From the NCBI GenBank assembly GCA_031277475.1, contig JAITMJ010000076.1, positions 1 to 47,459 on the forward strand: 47,459 bases of DNA. The letters run 5' to 3'. The DNA comes from Flavobacteriaceae bacterium. Lineage in GTDB: Bacteria; Bacteroidota; Bacteroidia; Flavobacteriales; Weeksellaceae. The translations under genes and the position numbers were made by a program. The notes beneath the pieces are model-generated. The model did not search any database and had not been told where the DNA came from. It saw only the letters and a list, made by a program, of their open reading frames with translations. Shown in pieces: positions 30,482 to 40,068 of this stretch. The stretch's first letter is position 1, and each line of letters starts with the position of its first letter.

Positions 30482-30946
30482 TTAATTCCTAAACCACCTT
30501 TCCGGCACAAAATCCGCTACTTTTCGCAGTTTTAATATATTCTCATCGGACAAAGATTTTATTTCGCCGGATACTATTTTTTGAAGCGTGTTTTTATTTA
30601 TGCCCGCCCTTTTTGCCAATTCAGAAACGGAACAATCAAAAACCCTCAATAAAACCTTTATTTTATCCGAAACGGTATAATTATCATTCGCCCTGCAAAT
30701 CGTATAAAATTCCGACCGGAAATAATCCAAGCCCCACATTTCGCCATCTCCGAAAACCAACCAATTTTTATTTACAGGGTATCTGTCTATAATTTTTTTT
30801 ATGCTCGAAAGCGTAGGGTCATATTTTCCGTTCATATAATATTTCACCATAACATAATTACTAAATCCGCAGTTTTTAGCAAATTTAGCAACCGGAATAT
30901 TCAAATATTCAATCAATGCTTTTATTCTGTTTGGAAATTTGTCCAC
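30482..30946 (-). CDS. Phage repressor with two helix-turn-helix domains
   Basis: 154 residues. The first HTH is at about 12-45 (IPVAKFAKNCGFSNYVMVKYYMN), followed by the linker KNWLVFGDGEMWGLD, typical of Bacteroidota phage repressors. The second HTH is at about 104-140 (CSVSELAKRAGINKNTLQKIVSG). It probably maintains lysogeny. There is no LexA-like protease domain, so release would need an antirepressor such as the one at 26900. It is 21 bases downstream of the integrase gene. Confidence 0.8.
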   Translation of the reverse strand: MDKFPNRIKALIEYLNIPVAKFAKNCGFSNYVMVKYYMNGKYDPTLSSIKKIIDRYPVNKNWLVFGDGEMWGLDYFRSEFYTICRANDNYTVSDKIKVLLRVFDCSVSELAKRAGINKNTLQKIVSGEIKSLSDENILKLRKVADFVPERWFRN

Positions 30947-30967
30947 GAGGTTATAAATGAATTTAAA

Positions 30968-32125
30968 CTACTCAAATTTTGGCATTAGGGTTCTTGCGAT
31001 TTCAAACTCTCTTTCATTATGTTTTGTGGCATAAATTTCCGTGATTTTTTCAGACGAATGCCCAAATATTTTCTGCACAGTTCCTATACTCATCCCCATT
31101 TCCTCTTTATCATTCGCCCCTTTATGTTTGAGCCAATACATTCTTTTATTAATTTTTAGAATTTTACAAACGTTATCCCGCCACATATTACCCGCAAAAT
31201 TTACCGATAATTGACGAGGAGACGGCATATAATCTTTGTCCAAGTTTCCGTAGCGAACACCGCCTTTTCCAAATAAAAAATATTCGGGAACAGACAAATC
31301 AAATTTTAATAAATCATCCTTTAAATCATCGGAAAACGGCACTTTCCGCCCCTTTGTTTTTGTTATTCCCTTTGGGAGAATAAAAATATTTTTTTCCAAA
31401 TCAATCATCGAACATTTTATTTGCCGTATCTCATTTGGACGGATTCCACATTGATATAATATTTTCAGAAATACATTAAAATTGGGGCAAACAGAATTAA
31501 AATGATTAATAATCTTTGTCTGCTCATCAGAAGTTATTAAATCAATCACAATCCCATCTTCTTCTAAAAGATAATCAATTCCGTGAGCGGGGCTATTTTT
31601 AATTATAAATTCCTTTCTTAAAATCGTAAAAATAGACCTTAACACATTTGAAGCCTTATTATATCTTTTGTTTGACCATTTATTTACCTTTTTTGCTCGT
31701 TCCAAAAGTATTTTTATGTGGTAACTGTCAAACTCTTTTATATCAAAATACTGCCACCTCATTGCAATGATTTCGGTTTTTAAAAAACCATAAACAGAAG
31801 CATAATCCTGAATAGTTTTTTTTGCGAGTTTTGCTTTCATAATCTCAATCGCAAAATCAAAAGCCTGAATAATATTAAATCCTAAATCTTCCGGCTGCGG
31901 CAAAGCGTTCTTTTTCTCTTTTGGCTTCCATCCGTTTTTAATTTCACGTTCCAAAGATTCTTTTAAAACCTCACATCGTAAACGCCTATTTGGGAGGTCT
32001 AAATCTACATTAATCCCTTTATAGAACTTTTGGACAATCTTTTGAGTTTCGGTATTATAAACATACACATACCACCTTTCATTTCGGTTTTCCGGCGAAT
32101 AAATTCGCACTTCAAAATTTTTCAT
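30968..32125 (-). CDS. int: Tyrosine recombinase C, probable prophage integrase
   Basis: 385 residues: arm-binding-like N-terminal part (RWYVYVYNTETQKIVQKFYKG), SAM-like core-binding domain (about 90-190) and catalytic domain with Arg in CGIRPNEI, Lys in KTKGRKVPF, His in WLKHKGA (no second Arg, as in several Bacteroidota phage integrases), His in FGHSSEK and Tyr in TEIYATKHN. It starts 118 bases from the 3' end of tRNA-Ala and points away from it, the standard layout of an integrase beside its attachment site. Confidence 0.88.
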   Translation of the reverse strand: MKNFEVRIYSPENRNERWYVYVYNTETQKIVQKFYKGINVDLDLPNRRLRCEVLKESLEREIKNGWKPKEKKNALPQPEDLGFNIIQAFDFAIEIMKAKLAKKTIQDYASVYGFLKTEIIAMRWQYFDIKEFDSYHIKILLERAKKVNKWSNKRYNKASNVLRSIFTILRKEFIIKNSPAHGIDYLLEEDGIVIDLITSDEQTKIINHFNSVCPNFNVFLKILYQCGIRPNEIRQIKCSMIDLEKNIFILPKGITKTKGRKVPFSDDLKDDLLKFDLSVPEYFLFGKGGVRYGNLDKDYMPSPRQLSVNFAGNMWRDNVCKILKINKRMYWLKHKGANDKEEMGMSIGTVQKIFGHSSEKITEIYATKHNEREFEIARTLMPKFE

Positions 32126-32145
32126 TTCACAAATAAATTTGTGAA
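32126..32145. promoter_or_regulatory. Operator-like palindrome at the integrase start
   Basis: TTCACAAAT-AA-ATTTGTGAA is a perfect 9-bp inverted repeat that abuts the integrase start codon. It could bind the repressor or the integrase itself, giving autoregulation of the int-repressor operon. Confidence 0.5.
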
Positions 32146-32290
32146 CACTTGGGGAAGTAAAACGTTAAAAAATTTACTCTTTTTTACTTTTTTAAAAATC
32201 AGTAATTTATAAATAATTGATTTTCAATAAATTGAGAGTGTTGTGGAGAATACGGGAATCGAACCCGTCGCCTTTAGACTGCCAGTCTAA
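32146..32290. other. Probable attachment site (attR side) spanning the tRNA-Ala 3' end
   Basis: The T-stem and acceptor end of tRNA-Ala (32244 onward) is the likely core, and the prophage side (32146-32243) carries GTAAAACG and two TTTACT repeats that could be integrase arm sites. The matching direct repeat would be at the other prophage end, outside this window, so the core length cannot be fixed. Confidence 0.5.
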
Positions 32291-32317
32291 CGCTCTAGCC
32301 AAATGAGCTAATTCCCC
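32244..32317 (-). tRNA. tRNA-Ala (anticodon GGC)
   Basis: Complete cloverleaf: acceptor GGGGAAT/ATTCTCC with the G3:U70 pair that identifies alanine tRNA, D-arm GCTC/GAGC, anticodon stem TTAGA/TCTAA around CTGGCAG (anticodon GGC) and T-arm ACGGG-TTCGATT-CCCGT. CCA is not encoded. The gene is intact next to the integrase, so integration regenerated its 3' end. Confidence 0.95.
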
Positions 32318-32384
32318 AATTATTTTTTAAAGCGGTACAAAAATAAGGATTTAAAATGAATTTAAGAATTGTTACATTGTTACA

Positions 32385-33740
32385 TTAAACCGTCATCCCG
32401 ATATCAATTCCTTTGATTTTTCGGTAGAGATCGGTGGCATAATTGTCCGTCATTCCCGACACGAAATCCACAACGCCCAAAACTTTCCGGTAATCCGATT
32501 CTTCTTCGTAAAGAAATTGTTTAGGCAAAAGTTTCAACGCCATTTTGTCGTAGGATTTTCGCCAATCTTTCGGTTTTAAAATCGGCGGAACAAAATGGTT
32601 CAAAAGTTCGTACATCACGTTGTAACCGGCGTTTTCAATTTCTACGACAGCTTTGTGTCCATAGATTTCTTTTATGGAAAAACGCTCGATTTCTTGCAAA
32701 GCGGGATTTTCATTTTTGTAAAAATCGAGCAAGGCTTTGTCCAGAGTTCCGTCTAAAATTTTATCGAAATTTTCGGTGTAGATTTCTATGGATTTGTTGA
32801 TGAGCGCATTGATGACTTTCGCCCGCAAATACGAAATTCTCTCGTTTTCATCGGTCAAAGAAACCAATTTTTGTTCCACTCTTTTCGTGTTTTCATTTTC
32901 GGATTTTATGAGTTCAAAAAACAGATTTTCGCAATCCGAAGTGGAAACAATTCCCAATCTGTGGGCATCTTCCATATCAATAATGTTGTAGCAAATATCG
33001 TCTGCCGCTTCCACCAACCAAACGAAAGGATGTCTTTTGAAAACTGCGGGATTTGCGGATTCTTCAATCATCGCCGTATGTTTTGCGATGCCGAGAAACG
33101 TTTCTTTTTCATTTTGAAAAAATCCGAATTTTTTACGATGAAGAACTCCTTTTTTTTTAGCAACGGCTTCGCACGGATATTTTGCAATACTCGCTAAAGC
33201 AGTGAAAGTCAGCTGAATACCACCTTCGTCTTTTCCTTGTTTTTGATGTGTGAGCACGCGAATGGCGTTGGCATTTCCTTCAAAATTCACCAAATCCGCC
33301 CATTCTTTTTCACTGAATTTGGGTTTTAAATCGGTTTCGTTTTTTTCAAAATAGCTCGCAATCGCATCTTCGCCGGAATGTCCGAAAGCCGGATTTCCGA
33401 CATCGTGGCACAAACATGCTGCAGCAACCACATTGCTGAGATTATGCAAATAAAAATTTCGAGAATTTTCGGTGAGTTCCTGTTTAAATTTTTCTGAAAT
33501 AAATTCTCCGGCGATGCTTCCCAAACTTCTGCCGACAGACGAAACTTCCAAAGAATGTGTCAATCTGTTATGCACAAAAACACTTCCGGGAAGCGGAAAA
33601 ACTTGCGTTTTATTTTGCAATCTTCGGAATGCCGACGAGAAAATAATGCGATCGAAATCCCGCTGAAAATCCGTTCTGGAAGACTCCGTAGAATCGTGAT
33701 TTCCCGTTCTGCGATTGGTGAAAATTATGTTTAAATCCAT
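32385..33740 (-). CDS. dgt: Deoxyguanosinetriphosphate triphosphohydrolase
   Basis: 451 residues, HD-domain enzyme that hydrolyses dGTP to deoxyguanosine and tripolyphosphate. The N-terminal TDFQRDFDRIIFSSAFRRLQNKTQV signature is followed by the metal ligands His in RLTHSLEV and His-Asp in CLCHDVGNPAFGHSGE, and further motifs around WLVEAADDICYNIIDMEDA. Normal length for the family. It controls dNTP pools and may restrict phages. It is the first host protein gene beyond the tRNA and is separate from ftsH by 140 bases. Confidence 0.92.
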   Translation of the reverse strand: MDLNIIFTNRRTGNHDSTESSRTDFQRDFDRIIFSSAFRRLQNKTQVFPLPGSVFVHNRLTHSLEVSSVGRSLGSIAGEFISEKFKQELTENSRNFYLHNLSNVVAAACLCHDVGNPAFGHSGEDAIASYFEKNETDLKPKFSEKEWADLVNFEGNANAIRVLTHQKQGKDEGGIQLTFTALASIAKYPCEAVAKKKGVLHRKKFGFFQNEKETFLGIAKHTAMIEESANPAVFKRHPFVWLVEAADDICYNIIDMEDAHRLGIVSTSDCENLFFELIKSENENTKRVEQKLVSLTDENERISYLRAKVINALINKSIEIYTENFDKILDGTLDKALLDFYKNENPALQEIERFSIKEIYGHKAVVEIENAGYNVMYELLNHFVPPILKPKDWRKSYDKMALKLLPKQFLYEEESDYRKVLGVVDFVSGMTDNYATDLYRKIKGIDIGMTV

Positions 33741-33880
33741 TTTTTATGTAAGATGAATTGTATTTATTTGGAACTTCTGAAACTTAAACCCTAATTTCCA
33801 TATCATGATTTCTGGCAGGCTAAGATCATCTGAAAGGTTATGATTTGGGATTTATCTCGTCAAAATTATCACAACGTGCC

Positions 33881-35869
33881 TCAATGTTTCACGCTTTCCG
33901 TAGCGGCAACTTCCGTTTCGTTTTTTGGTTGAGATTCTTCTTCCGCAGTTGCGGTTACCGGTTTTTCTACCAATTCCGGATCCCAAGCGCGTTTGCCGAA
34001 AATCTCTTCCAAATCTTCGCGGAAAATCACTTCTTTTTCCAAAAGTTTTCCCGCTAAAGCCTCCAATTTATCCCGATTTTCCTGAAGGATTTGAACCGCT
34101 CTTTGATATTGATATTCGATAATGTTTTTTATTTCCGCATCTATTTTTGTAGCGGTTTCTTCGGAATATGGTTTTGAAAACGTGAAATCCGCTTGTCCGG
34201 AACTGTCGTAATACGAAATATTCCCGATATTTTCGCTCAATCCGTAAATCGTAACCATCGCTTGCGCTTGTTTTGTAACGCGTTCCAAATCCGAAAGCGC
34301 GCCGGTGGAAATATTGTTGAAAATCACTTGTTCGGCGGCTCTTCCTCCCAAAGTAGCGCACATTTCGTCGAGCATTTGTTCGGTGGTTGTGAGCGATCGT
34401 TCTTCCGGCAAATACCAAGCGGCACCCAAAGATCTTCCGCGTGGAACGATGGTAACTTTCAGCAGCGGAGCAGCGTGTTCCACGAGCCAAGAAACCGTTG
34501 CGTGACCGGCTTCATGATAAGCAACTCTCTTTTTTTCCGAAGGTTTTATGGCTTTATTTTTCTTTTCCAAACCGCCGACAATTCTGTCCACCGCATCCAG
34601 AAAATCTTGTTTTGTAACCATTTCGTGGTTGTTTCTTGCCGCAATCAAAGCCGCTTCATTGCAAACGTTGGCGATGTCGGCACCGGAAAATCCGGGCGTT
34701 TGTTTTGCCAAAAATTCTCTGTCCACAGACGGATCGAGTTTTATTTTTTCGAGATGAACGTCAAAAATCTGTTTTCTTTCGTGAAGTTCGGGCAAATCCA
34801 CAGAAATCGCGCGGTCAAAACGTCCGGCTCTCATCAGTGCTTTATCCAAAATATCGGCGCGGTTGGTTGCCGCCATCACAATGACGTTTGTATCGGTTCC
34901 GAAACCGTCCATTTCCGTAAGCAGTTGATTCAGAGTGTTTTCTCTTTCATCATTTCCGCCTGCAAAACCTCTTCCGCCTCTTGCTCGCCCAATCGCATCA
35001 ATTTCATCAATAAAAATAATGGACGGCGATTTTGATTTTGCTTGCGCAAACAAATCTCGAACGCGGGAAGCACCGACTCCGACGAACATTTCCACGAAAT
35101 CCGAACCCGAAAGCGAGAAAAAAGGAACTTTTGCTTCGCCGGCAACGGCTTTTGCGAGCAACGTTTTTCCGGTTCCGGGAGGTCCGACCAAAAGAACGCC
35201 TTTCGGAATTTTACCGCCGAGTTTGGTATATTTTTCTGAATTTTTTAAGAAATCCACCACTTCCTGAACTTCCTCTTTTGCGCCTTCCAAACCGGCGACA
35301 TCTTTGAAAGTAACCGGCACTTTATCTTTTTCGTCGAACAATTTGGCGCGCGATTTCCCGATGGAAAAAATTCCGCCGCCCGGTCCGTTCGGACCTGCCA
35401 TTCTTCGGAACAAAATAAAATAAAACAGCACGAAAATTCCGCCCCAAATCAAAATCGGAATTATCGCTTTTGAAATCGGATCTTTGCTGCTTTCGGATTC
35501 CCTTTTTGTGGTAATGTTTGGATTTTCTTTTCTTATTTTATCAAATTCTTCGGTGAAAGTTTGAATGCTCGCCAATCCCACGAAATAGTCTTCTTTTGGG
35601 GAAGTCTTGAATGACGGAAACGGGAGTTTGTTTTCCGGAGCCGGTTTTTTCACGAGTTCGTTTTTGGCGGCTTGCGTTAAAAAAACATCGGCGATTTCAT
35701 CGTCTTTATAAATGATAATGCTTTCAATTTTTCCCGCTTTCATTTGCTCAAAAAATTCTTCTTCCGTAGCGGATTTTGGTTTTTCACCGCCAAAAAAACC
35801 GGGACCAAAAAGAAATAAAATTGCGATAATCATTATCGGGAAAAACCAGTTGAATCCTTTATTTTTCAT
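33881..35869 (-). CDS. ftsH: ATP-dependent zinc metalloprotease FtsH
   Basis: 662 residues. It has two membrane segments (about 9-25 and 133-153), a periplasmic domain, an AAA+ module with Walker A GPPGTGKT and Walker B IIFIDEID, a second-region-of-homology Arg pair ([20 protein letters not shown]) and the zinc motif HEAGH. It degrades misfolded membrane proteins and short-lived regulators and forms inner-membrane hexamers. The C-terminus has a low-complexity Glu/Thr tail. It lies 40 bases downstream of rsfS in one operon. Confidence 0.95.
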   Translation of the reverse strand: MKNKGFNWFFPIMIIAILFLFGPGFFGGEKPKSATEEEFFEQMKAGKIESIIIYKDDEIADVFLTQAAKNELVKKPAPENKLPFPSFKTSPKEDYFVGLASIQTFTEEFDKIRKENPNITTKRESESSKDPISKAIIPILIWGGIFVLFYFILFRRMAGPNGPGGGIFSIGKSRAKLFDEKDKVPVTFKDVAGLEGAKEEVQEVVDFLKNSEKYTKLGGKIPKGVLLVGPPGTGKTLLAKAVAGEAKVPFFSLSGSDFVEMFVGVGASRVRDLFAQAKSKSPSIIFIDEIDAIGRARGGRGFAGGNDERENTLNQLLTEMDGFGTDTNVIVMAATNRADILDKALMRAGRFDRAISVDLPELHERKQIFDVHLEKIKLDPSVDREFLAKQTPGFSGADIANVCNEAALIAARNNHEMVTKQDFLDAVDRIVGGLEKKNKAIKPSEKKRVAYHEAGHATVSWLVEHAAPLLKVTIVPRGRSLGAAWYLPEERSLTTTEQMLDEMCATLGGRAAEQVIFNNISTGALSDLERVTKQAQAMVTIYGLSENIGNISYYDSSGQADFTFSKPYSEETATKIDAEIKNIIEYQYQRAVQILQENRDKLEALAGKLLEKEVIFREDLEEIFGKRAWDPELVEKPVTATAEEESQPKNETEVAATESVKH

Positions 35870-35909
35870 TTGTTTACTTTAAAATTATTGTTGATTTTTT
35901 AATTCGGTT

Positions 35910-36272
35910 TCAGTTTTCAATTTTTGTAATCTGCGCATCGCCCCAAAGTTCTTCGATGTCGTAGTATTCGCGGATGTGTTTTTGGAAAACGTGCACGACC
36001 ACGGAAACATAATCCACCAAAATCCACATCGCATTGTCTGCGCCTTCCACGTGCCAAGGTCTTTCTTTGAGTTCGTTTCGCACTTTTTTTTCGATGTTTC
36101 CTGCTATTGCCGAAACTTGCGTATTGGAATTTCCACTGCAAATAATAAAAATTTCGGCTACGGAGTTTTCAATTTTCGACAAGTTGAAAATCATAATATC
36201 TTCACCTTTTGTGTCCTGAATTGCCTCTACTATTTTGTTGATTAAATTTTCTCTGTCTTTGTTTTTGCTCAT
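35910..36272 (-). CDS. rsfS: Ribosomal silencing factor RsfS
   Basis: 120 residues of the Iojap/YbeB family, which binds protein L14 of the large ribosomal subunit and blocks subunit joining in poor nutrient conditions. Seen are DTKGEDIMIFNLSKIENSVAEIFIICSGNS, RPWHVEG, WILVDYVSVVVHVFQ and REYYDIEELWGDA. Upstream of ftsH and divergent from birA, a common flavobacterial arrangement. Confidence 0.93.
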   Translation of the reverse strand: MSKNKDRENLINKIVEAIQDTKGEDIMIFNLSKIENSVAEIFIICSGNSNTQVSAIAGNIEKKVRNELKERPWHVEGADNAMWILVDYVSVVVHVFQKHIREYYDIEELWGDAQITKIEN

Positions 36273-36488
36273 TCAAAAATTGATATGGGTTTGCAAATTT
36301 ATTGTTTTTTTCTTTATTTCGAGCGGTGGATTTTTGAGATGCGGGTTTTAAGGTTTCAGATTGTCTTTATTGCCTCTTTAATTTTTATTTTTTTAAGGAA
36401 TCGGCGAATCTTAGATTTGCCTCTGTCGTTTTTATTGTTTTTATCGGAATCGGTCTTGTTCTTAAAAACGAGATTTCTCGATTTCTTT

Positions 36489-36496
36489 TATCTTTG
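36489..36496 (+). promoter_or_regulatory. TATCTTTG promoter element of birA
   Basis: Matches TAnnTTTG, 21 bases before the birA ATG. Just upstream is a 44-base sequence (36446-36489) that recurs in altered form at 41576-41618. Confidence 0.5.
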
Positions 36497-36516
36497 TTCT
36501 TTTAGTTTAAAGAAAA

Positions 36517-37230
36517 ATGGCTCTGCTTTTTTCCATCGCCGAATGTGCTTCTACCAACGATGAAATCGAAAAATTCATCGCGAAAAATTCTGAAGAAAAG
36601 ATTGGTGTTTTTACGGCGAATCAAACGCGAGGTCGCGGACAATACGGCAATTTGTGGGAAAATTTTGAAGATGAAAATCTGGCGTATTCTTTTGGTTTTA
36701 AAAGTGATAACGTATTTTCAGATGTGATGCTTAATTTTTATGTTGCCGTGATTTTGAGGAATTTTATCGCAAATTTTACCGCCGATTTTCCAAAAATAAA
36801 ATGGCCTAACGATATTATTTTAAACCGAAAAAAAGTGTCGGGAATTTTAATTGAGAAAAGAAAAATCGGGAATTTTCATTATTTCATCATCGGAATCGGA
36901 ATCAATGTTTTGCAGGAAAATTTCGAGCGGTTTCCGAAAGCCGGATCGCTGTTATCACAAACCGGAAAGCGTTTTCGGATTGAAAATGTAGCGGAGCAAC
37001 TTCACGAATTTTTAAACCGAGAATTATTTAAAACCAAAACAAATTCGGAAATTTTGAGTGAATTTAATGCCAATCTTTTTCTGAAAAATGAAGTTACCAC
37101 ATTCAAAATCAAAGATTTAAAACAGAACGGAATCATCCAAAATGTGGACGAAAACGGATTTTTACACGTGGAATTGGAAAAAGACGGACTGCAAAAATTT
37201 TTTCACAAAGAAATCGAATGGCTTTATTGA
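36517..37230 (+). CDS. birA: Biotin--[acetyl-CoA-carboxylase] ligase
   Basis: 237 residues, the catalytic and C-terminal domains only, with no N-terminal DNA-binding domain, so it is a monofunctional ligase. It joins biotin to the carrier protein of acetyl-CoA carboxylase through biotinyl-AMP. Motifs: NQTRGRGQYGNLW (nucleotide-binding loop), IKWPNDIILNRKKVSGILIEK (biotin/ATP site) and HYFIIGIGINV. The C-terminal SH3-like part includes QNGIIQNVDENGFLHVEL. Convergent with the next gene. Confidence 0.92.
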   Translation: MALLFSIAECASTNDEIEKFIAKNSEEKIGVFTANQTRGRGQYGNLWENFEDENLAYSFGFKSDNVFSDVMLNFYVAVILRNFIANFTADFPKIKWPNDIILNRKKVSGILIEKRKIGNFHYFIIGIGINVLQENFERFPKAGSLLSQTGKRFRIENVAEQLHEFLNRELFKTKTNSEILSEFNANLFLKNEVTTFKIKDLKQNGIIQNVDENGFLHVELEKDGLQKFFHKEIEWLY

Positions 37231-37382
37231 CCGAAGACAAAACACATTAAGAGTCTGTTTAAATTTGAAAATTCCGAATGACAAAAAACAGTAATTCACA
37301 AAGTACTACAAGCAAAATCCTGAAAAATTTGTTTGTTGAATGTACTTTCTGTAAAATGGTTCTGCTGTTTCAGGACAGAATC

Positions 37383-38408
37383 CTAAACTTCAATTTTCCT
37401 CGCCCCAAAATTCCTCGCCAAATCTGCAATCGCTCTGACGTGTTCGGGTGTGGTTCCGCAACAGCCGCCGATGATGTTTATCAATCCTTTTTCCAAATAT
37501 TCGCGAATTTGTTCCGCCATTTGTTCGGGTGTTTCGTCGTATTGTCCGAAAGCATTGGGCAAACCAGCGTTTGGATAAGCGGAAACATAAAAATCGGAAT
37601 TATTCGCCAAAGTTTCCAAATAAGGCGTGAGTTGTTTTGCGCCGAGCGCACAATTAAAACCGACGCTCAACAAATCCAAATGCGAAATCGAAATCAAAAA
37701 CGCATCGGCGGTTTGTCCGCTCAAAGTGCGTCCGGAAGCGTCCGTAATGGTTCCCGAAACCATAATCGGAATTTGGATTTTTCGTTCTTCCCGAATTTCG
37801 TCAATGGCAAAAAGTGCGGCTTTCGCATTCAGCGTATCGAAAATGGTTTCCACCAAAAGAATATCCGCGCCACCGTCTAAAAGTGCTTCTGCTTGCTGTT
37901 TGTAAGCGATTCTCAATTCCTCGAAAGTAACGGCACGAAATGCGGGGTCGTTCACATCCGGCGAAAGCGAAGCGGTTTTGTTGGTTGGTCCCATTGAGCC
38001 GGCTACAAATCTTGGTTTTTCGGGATTTTTTTTGGTAAATTCATCGCAGATTTTTCGGGCAATTTTCGCCGATTCAAAGTTCAGTTCATAAACCAAACTT
38101 TCCATTTTGTAATCCGCCATTGCAATCGTGGTTCCCGAAAAAGTGTTGGTTTCGATGATGTCTGCGCCCGCTTCCAAATATTTTCTGTGGACTTCTTCGA
38201 TGGCTTTCGGCTGCGTCAAAGAGAGCAAATCGTTGTTTCCTTTTAGCGGAAATTTCCAATTTTTAAAACGTTCGCCGCGATAATCTTCCTCCGAAAATTT
38301 GTAGCGTTGAAGCATGGTTCCCATCGCTCCGTCTAAGATGAGGATTCTTTCCGAAAGGGCTTTGTAAAGTTTTTCCGTATTTTTCAATCTTATAATTGTT
38401 TGATACAC
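37383..38408 (-). CDS. Homocysteine S-methyltransferase module (N-terminal methionine synthase unit)
   Basis: 341 residues matching the homocysteine-binding barrel of cobalamin-dependent Met[38 protein letters not shown] and zinc Cys ligands in GFNCALG and [10 protein letters not shown]. Folate, cobalamin and reactivation domains are absent. In Flavobacteriia the protein is often split into two genes, but the partner is not adjacent here. The gene ends cleanly and looks intact. It lies two bases from hemD and is probably co-transcribed. A PduO-type adenosyltransferase nearby (45664) also relates to cobalamin. Confidence 0.82.
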   Translation of the reverse strand: MYQTIIRLKNTEKLYKALSERILILDGAMGTMLQRYKFSEEDYRGERFKNWKFPLKGNNDLLSLTQPKAIEEVHRKYLEAGADIIETNTFSGTTIAMADYKMESLVYELNFESAKIARKICDEFTKKNPEKPRFVAGSMGPTNKTASLSPDVNDPAFRAVTFEELRIAYKQQAEALLDGGADILLVETIFDTLNAKAALFAIDEIREERKIQIPIMVSGTITDASGRTLSGQTADAFLISISHLDLLSVGFNCALGAKQLTPYLETLANNSDFYVSAYPNAGLPNAFGQYDETPEQMAEQIREYLEKGLINIIGGCCGTTPEHVRAIADLARNFGARKIEV

Positions 38409-38410
38409 AA

Positions 38411-39160
38411 TTATTTACCAACGCCGTTTAGATTTCGGATGTATTTTTCGATAGCCATCGTCATAGACGGCGTTTCTTTGGTCGGTGCCATTACATCCAC
38501 TCGCAATCCGATTTCTTCCGCCGCTTGATTGGTGGAATTTCCGAAAACGCTGATTTTGGTGTCGCCCTGTTTGAAATCTTGAAAATTCGCCATCAAAGAA
38601 CGAACACCTTGCGGACTGAAAAATACCAGCATATCGTAATCTTTAATTTGAATATCGGAAATATCGGAAAAAACAGTTCTGTACATCACGGCTCTCGTCC
38701 AGTCAATACCTGCTTCGTCTAAAATTTTTGAAATTTCGGGGCTGGAAACATCCGAACACGGCACAAGGTATTTTTCGTCCGGATATTTTTTGAAAACGGG
38801 CAATATATCTTCAAGATTTTTTTCACCGAAACCAATCTTTCGTTTTCTGTAGACCACATGTTTTTGAAGATAATTGGCGATGGCTTCGGATTGGCAAACA
38901 TATCGCATGGAACCCGGAACCGGAAAACGCATTTCTTCCGCCAATCGGAAATAATGATCCACCGCATTTTTACTCGTCATAATTACCCCATTATAATGCG
39001 AAAGATCGATTTTTTGAGTTCTCAGCTCTTTTGCTTCCACACCTTCCACATGAATAAACGGACGAAAATCTATCCGAATTTTTTCTTTTTTTGCCATTTC
39101 CAAATATGGAGAATATTCGTTGGGTGCAGGCTGAGAGACCAATATAGATTTAATTTTCAT
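38411..39160 (-). CDS. hemD: Uroporphyrinogen-III synthase
   Basis: 249 residues. The family cyclises hydroxymethylbilane to uroporphyrinogen III in tetrapyrrole synthesis. SILVSQPAPNEYSPYLEMA, YNGVIMTSKNAVDHYFRLAEE, DISDIQIKDYDMLVFFSPQG and SVFGNSTNQAAEEIGLRVDV fit the two-domain Rossmann-like fold in its flavobacterial form. It starts three bases after the DUF4271 gene, with which it is usually paired in Flavobacteriia. Confidence 0.85.
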   Translation of the reverse strand: MKIKSILVSQPAPNEYSPYLEMAKKEKIRIDFRPFIHVEGVEAKELRTQKIDLSHYNGVIMTSKNAVDHYFRLAEEMRFPVPGSMRYVCQSEAIANYLQKHVVYRKRKIGFGEKNLEDILPVFKKYPDEKYLVPCSDVSSPEISKILDEAGIDWTRAVMYRTVFSDISDIQIKDYDMLVFFSPQGVRSLMANFQDFKQGDTKISVFGNSTNQAAEEIGLRVDVMAPTKETPSMTMAIEKYIRNLNGVGK

Positions 39161-39163
39161 TCT

Positions 39164-39832
39164 TTAAAAATTACTAAAAAACAAAAGTTTCCAGAGTGCA
39201 AAAAACGGTGCAATTTGGAGGGTGCAAATATACAAAATTTTATAATACCATTTTTCGGGGAGAATTTTGTTCACATTAAAGAGGCTAAAAAACTGTTTAA
39301 ACACGAAAATTAGGGAAAATGAATAGAAATAAATTTTAAACGCCTCTCTTTTGTCAATTTCAAAATAATAATGAACGATGCACAAAATCATCAGTGCCAC
39401 AGAAAATCCAAAATAAAATTTGGTGTTCACAAAATAAAAACGGCTCCATTTTCTTGCATTTCCGATGCCGGCATAAAATATATAACTCAATCCGACTTTA
39501 AAAAGATAAAATATTGATAAACAAAGAAATGTATATCCGAATTTGTTGAGTTCAAAATCCCCGAAACGAATATCGGTAATGGTTTTCGGAACAATGGGGA
39601 CATACTGTGAAACCAGAACCGATAAAACCACGCAAAAAACCGTAGAAACGATGAGCCAAGACAGGAAAATATTACTCGCCTCCGAGAATTTTTCCATAAA
39701 AAAATCCCAAAACCGGACGCCTCGAAGCAACGAAATAAACATCAGCGAATAGGTGAACATACAAATCAACAAAGTGATAATCACCCAATCATTATGTTCC
39801 GCAATTCTTACCAAGTTTTGAAATTTTTGCAA
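39164..39832 (-). CDS. DUF4271 integral membrane protein
   Basis: 222 residues with about six membrane spans (e.g. WVIITLLICMFTYSLMFISL, FLSWLIVSTVFCVVLSVLV, FGFSVALMILCIVHYYFE). This family lies next to hemD in Flavobacteriia, which suggests a link to tetrapyrrole synthesis or membrane handling of its products, though none is demonstrated from sequence. First gene of the DUF4271-hemD-methyltransferase operon. Confidence 0.8.
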   Translation of the reverse strand: MQKFQNLVRIAEHNDWVIITLLICMFTYSLMFISLLRGVRFWDFFMEKFSEASNIFLSWLIVSTVFCVVLSVLVSQYVPIVPKTITDIRFGDFELNKFGYTFLCLSIFYLFKVGLSYIFYAGIGNARKWSRFYFVNTKFYFGFSVALMILCIVHYYFEIDKREAFKIYFYSFSLIFVFKQFFSLFNVNKILPEKWYYKILYICTLQIAPFFALWKLLFFSNF

Positions 39833-40068
39833 AATTAGTAAATAGACATGAGAATCAAGGCGGCTGTCTTAAAAGTAATTTGACACGTAGATAACGTCGA
39901 TTGTATGGATAAATTCCGATTTTATATATCTGAATATCAGGCTGTTATAAAAAATAATATTTTCTTTTATCCGCGTAAATCTACAAAATCTGTGTCATCT
40001 GCGTACTTTATAAAATTCTTTTTCAATATTCAATTGATCTCATTACCTAATTATTTATTACTTCATTA

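Noticed and set aside
34193..35035. Long frame opposite ftsH
   Set aside because: FtsH is unmistakable on the minus strand; the opposite frame has no motifs and reflects codon bias.
37383..38408. Truncated methionine synthase pseudogene
   Set aside because: The homocysteine-binding module is complete with its zinc cysteines and a clean stop; split MetH genes are normal in Flavobacteriia.
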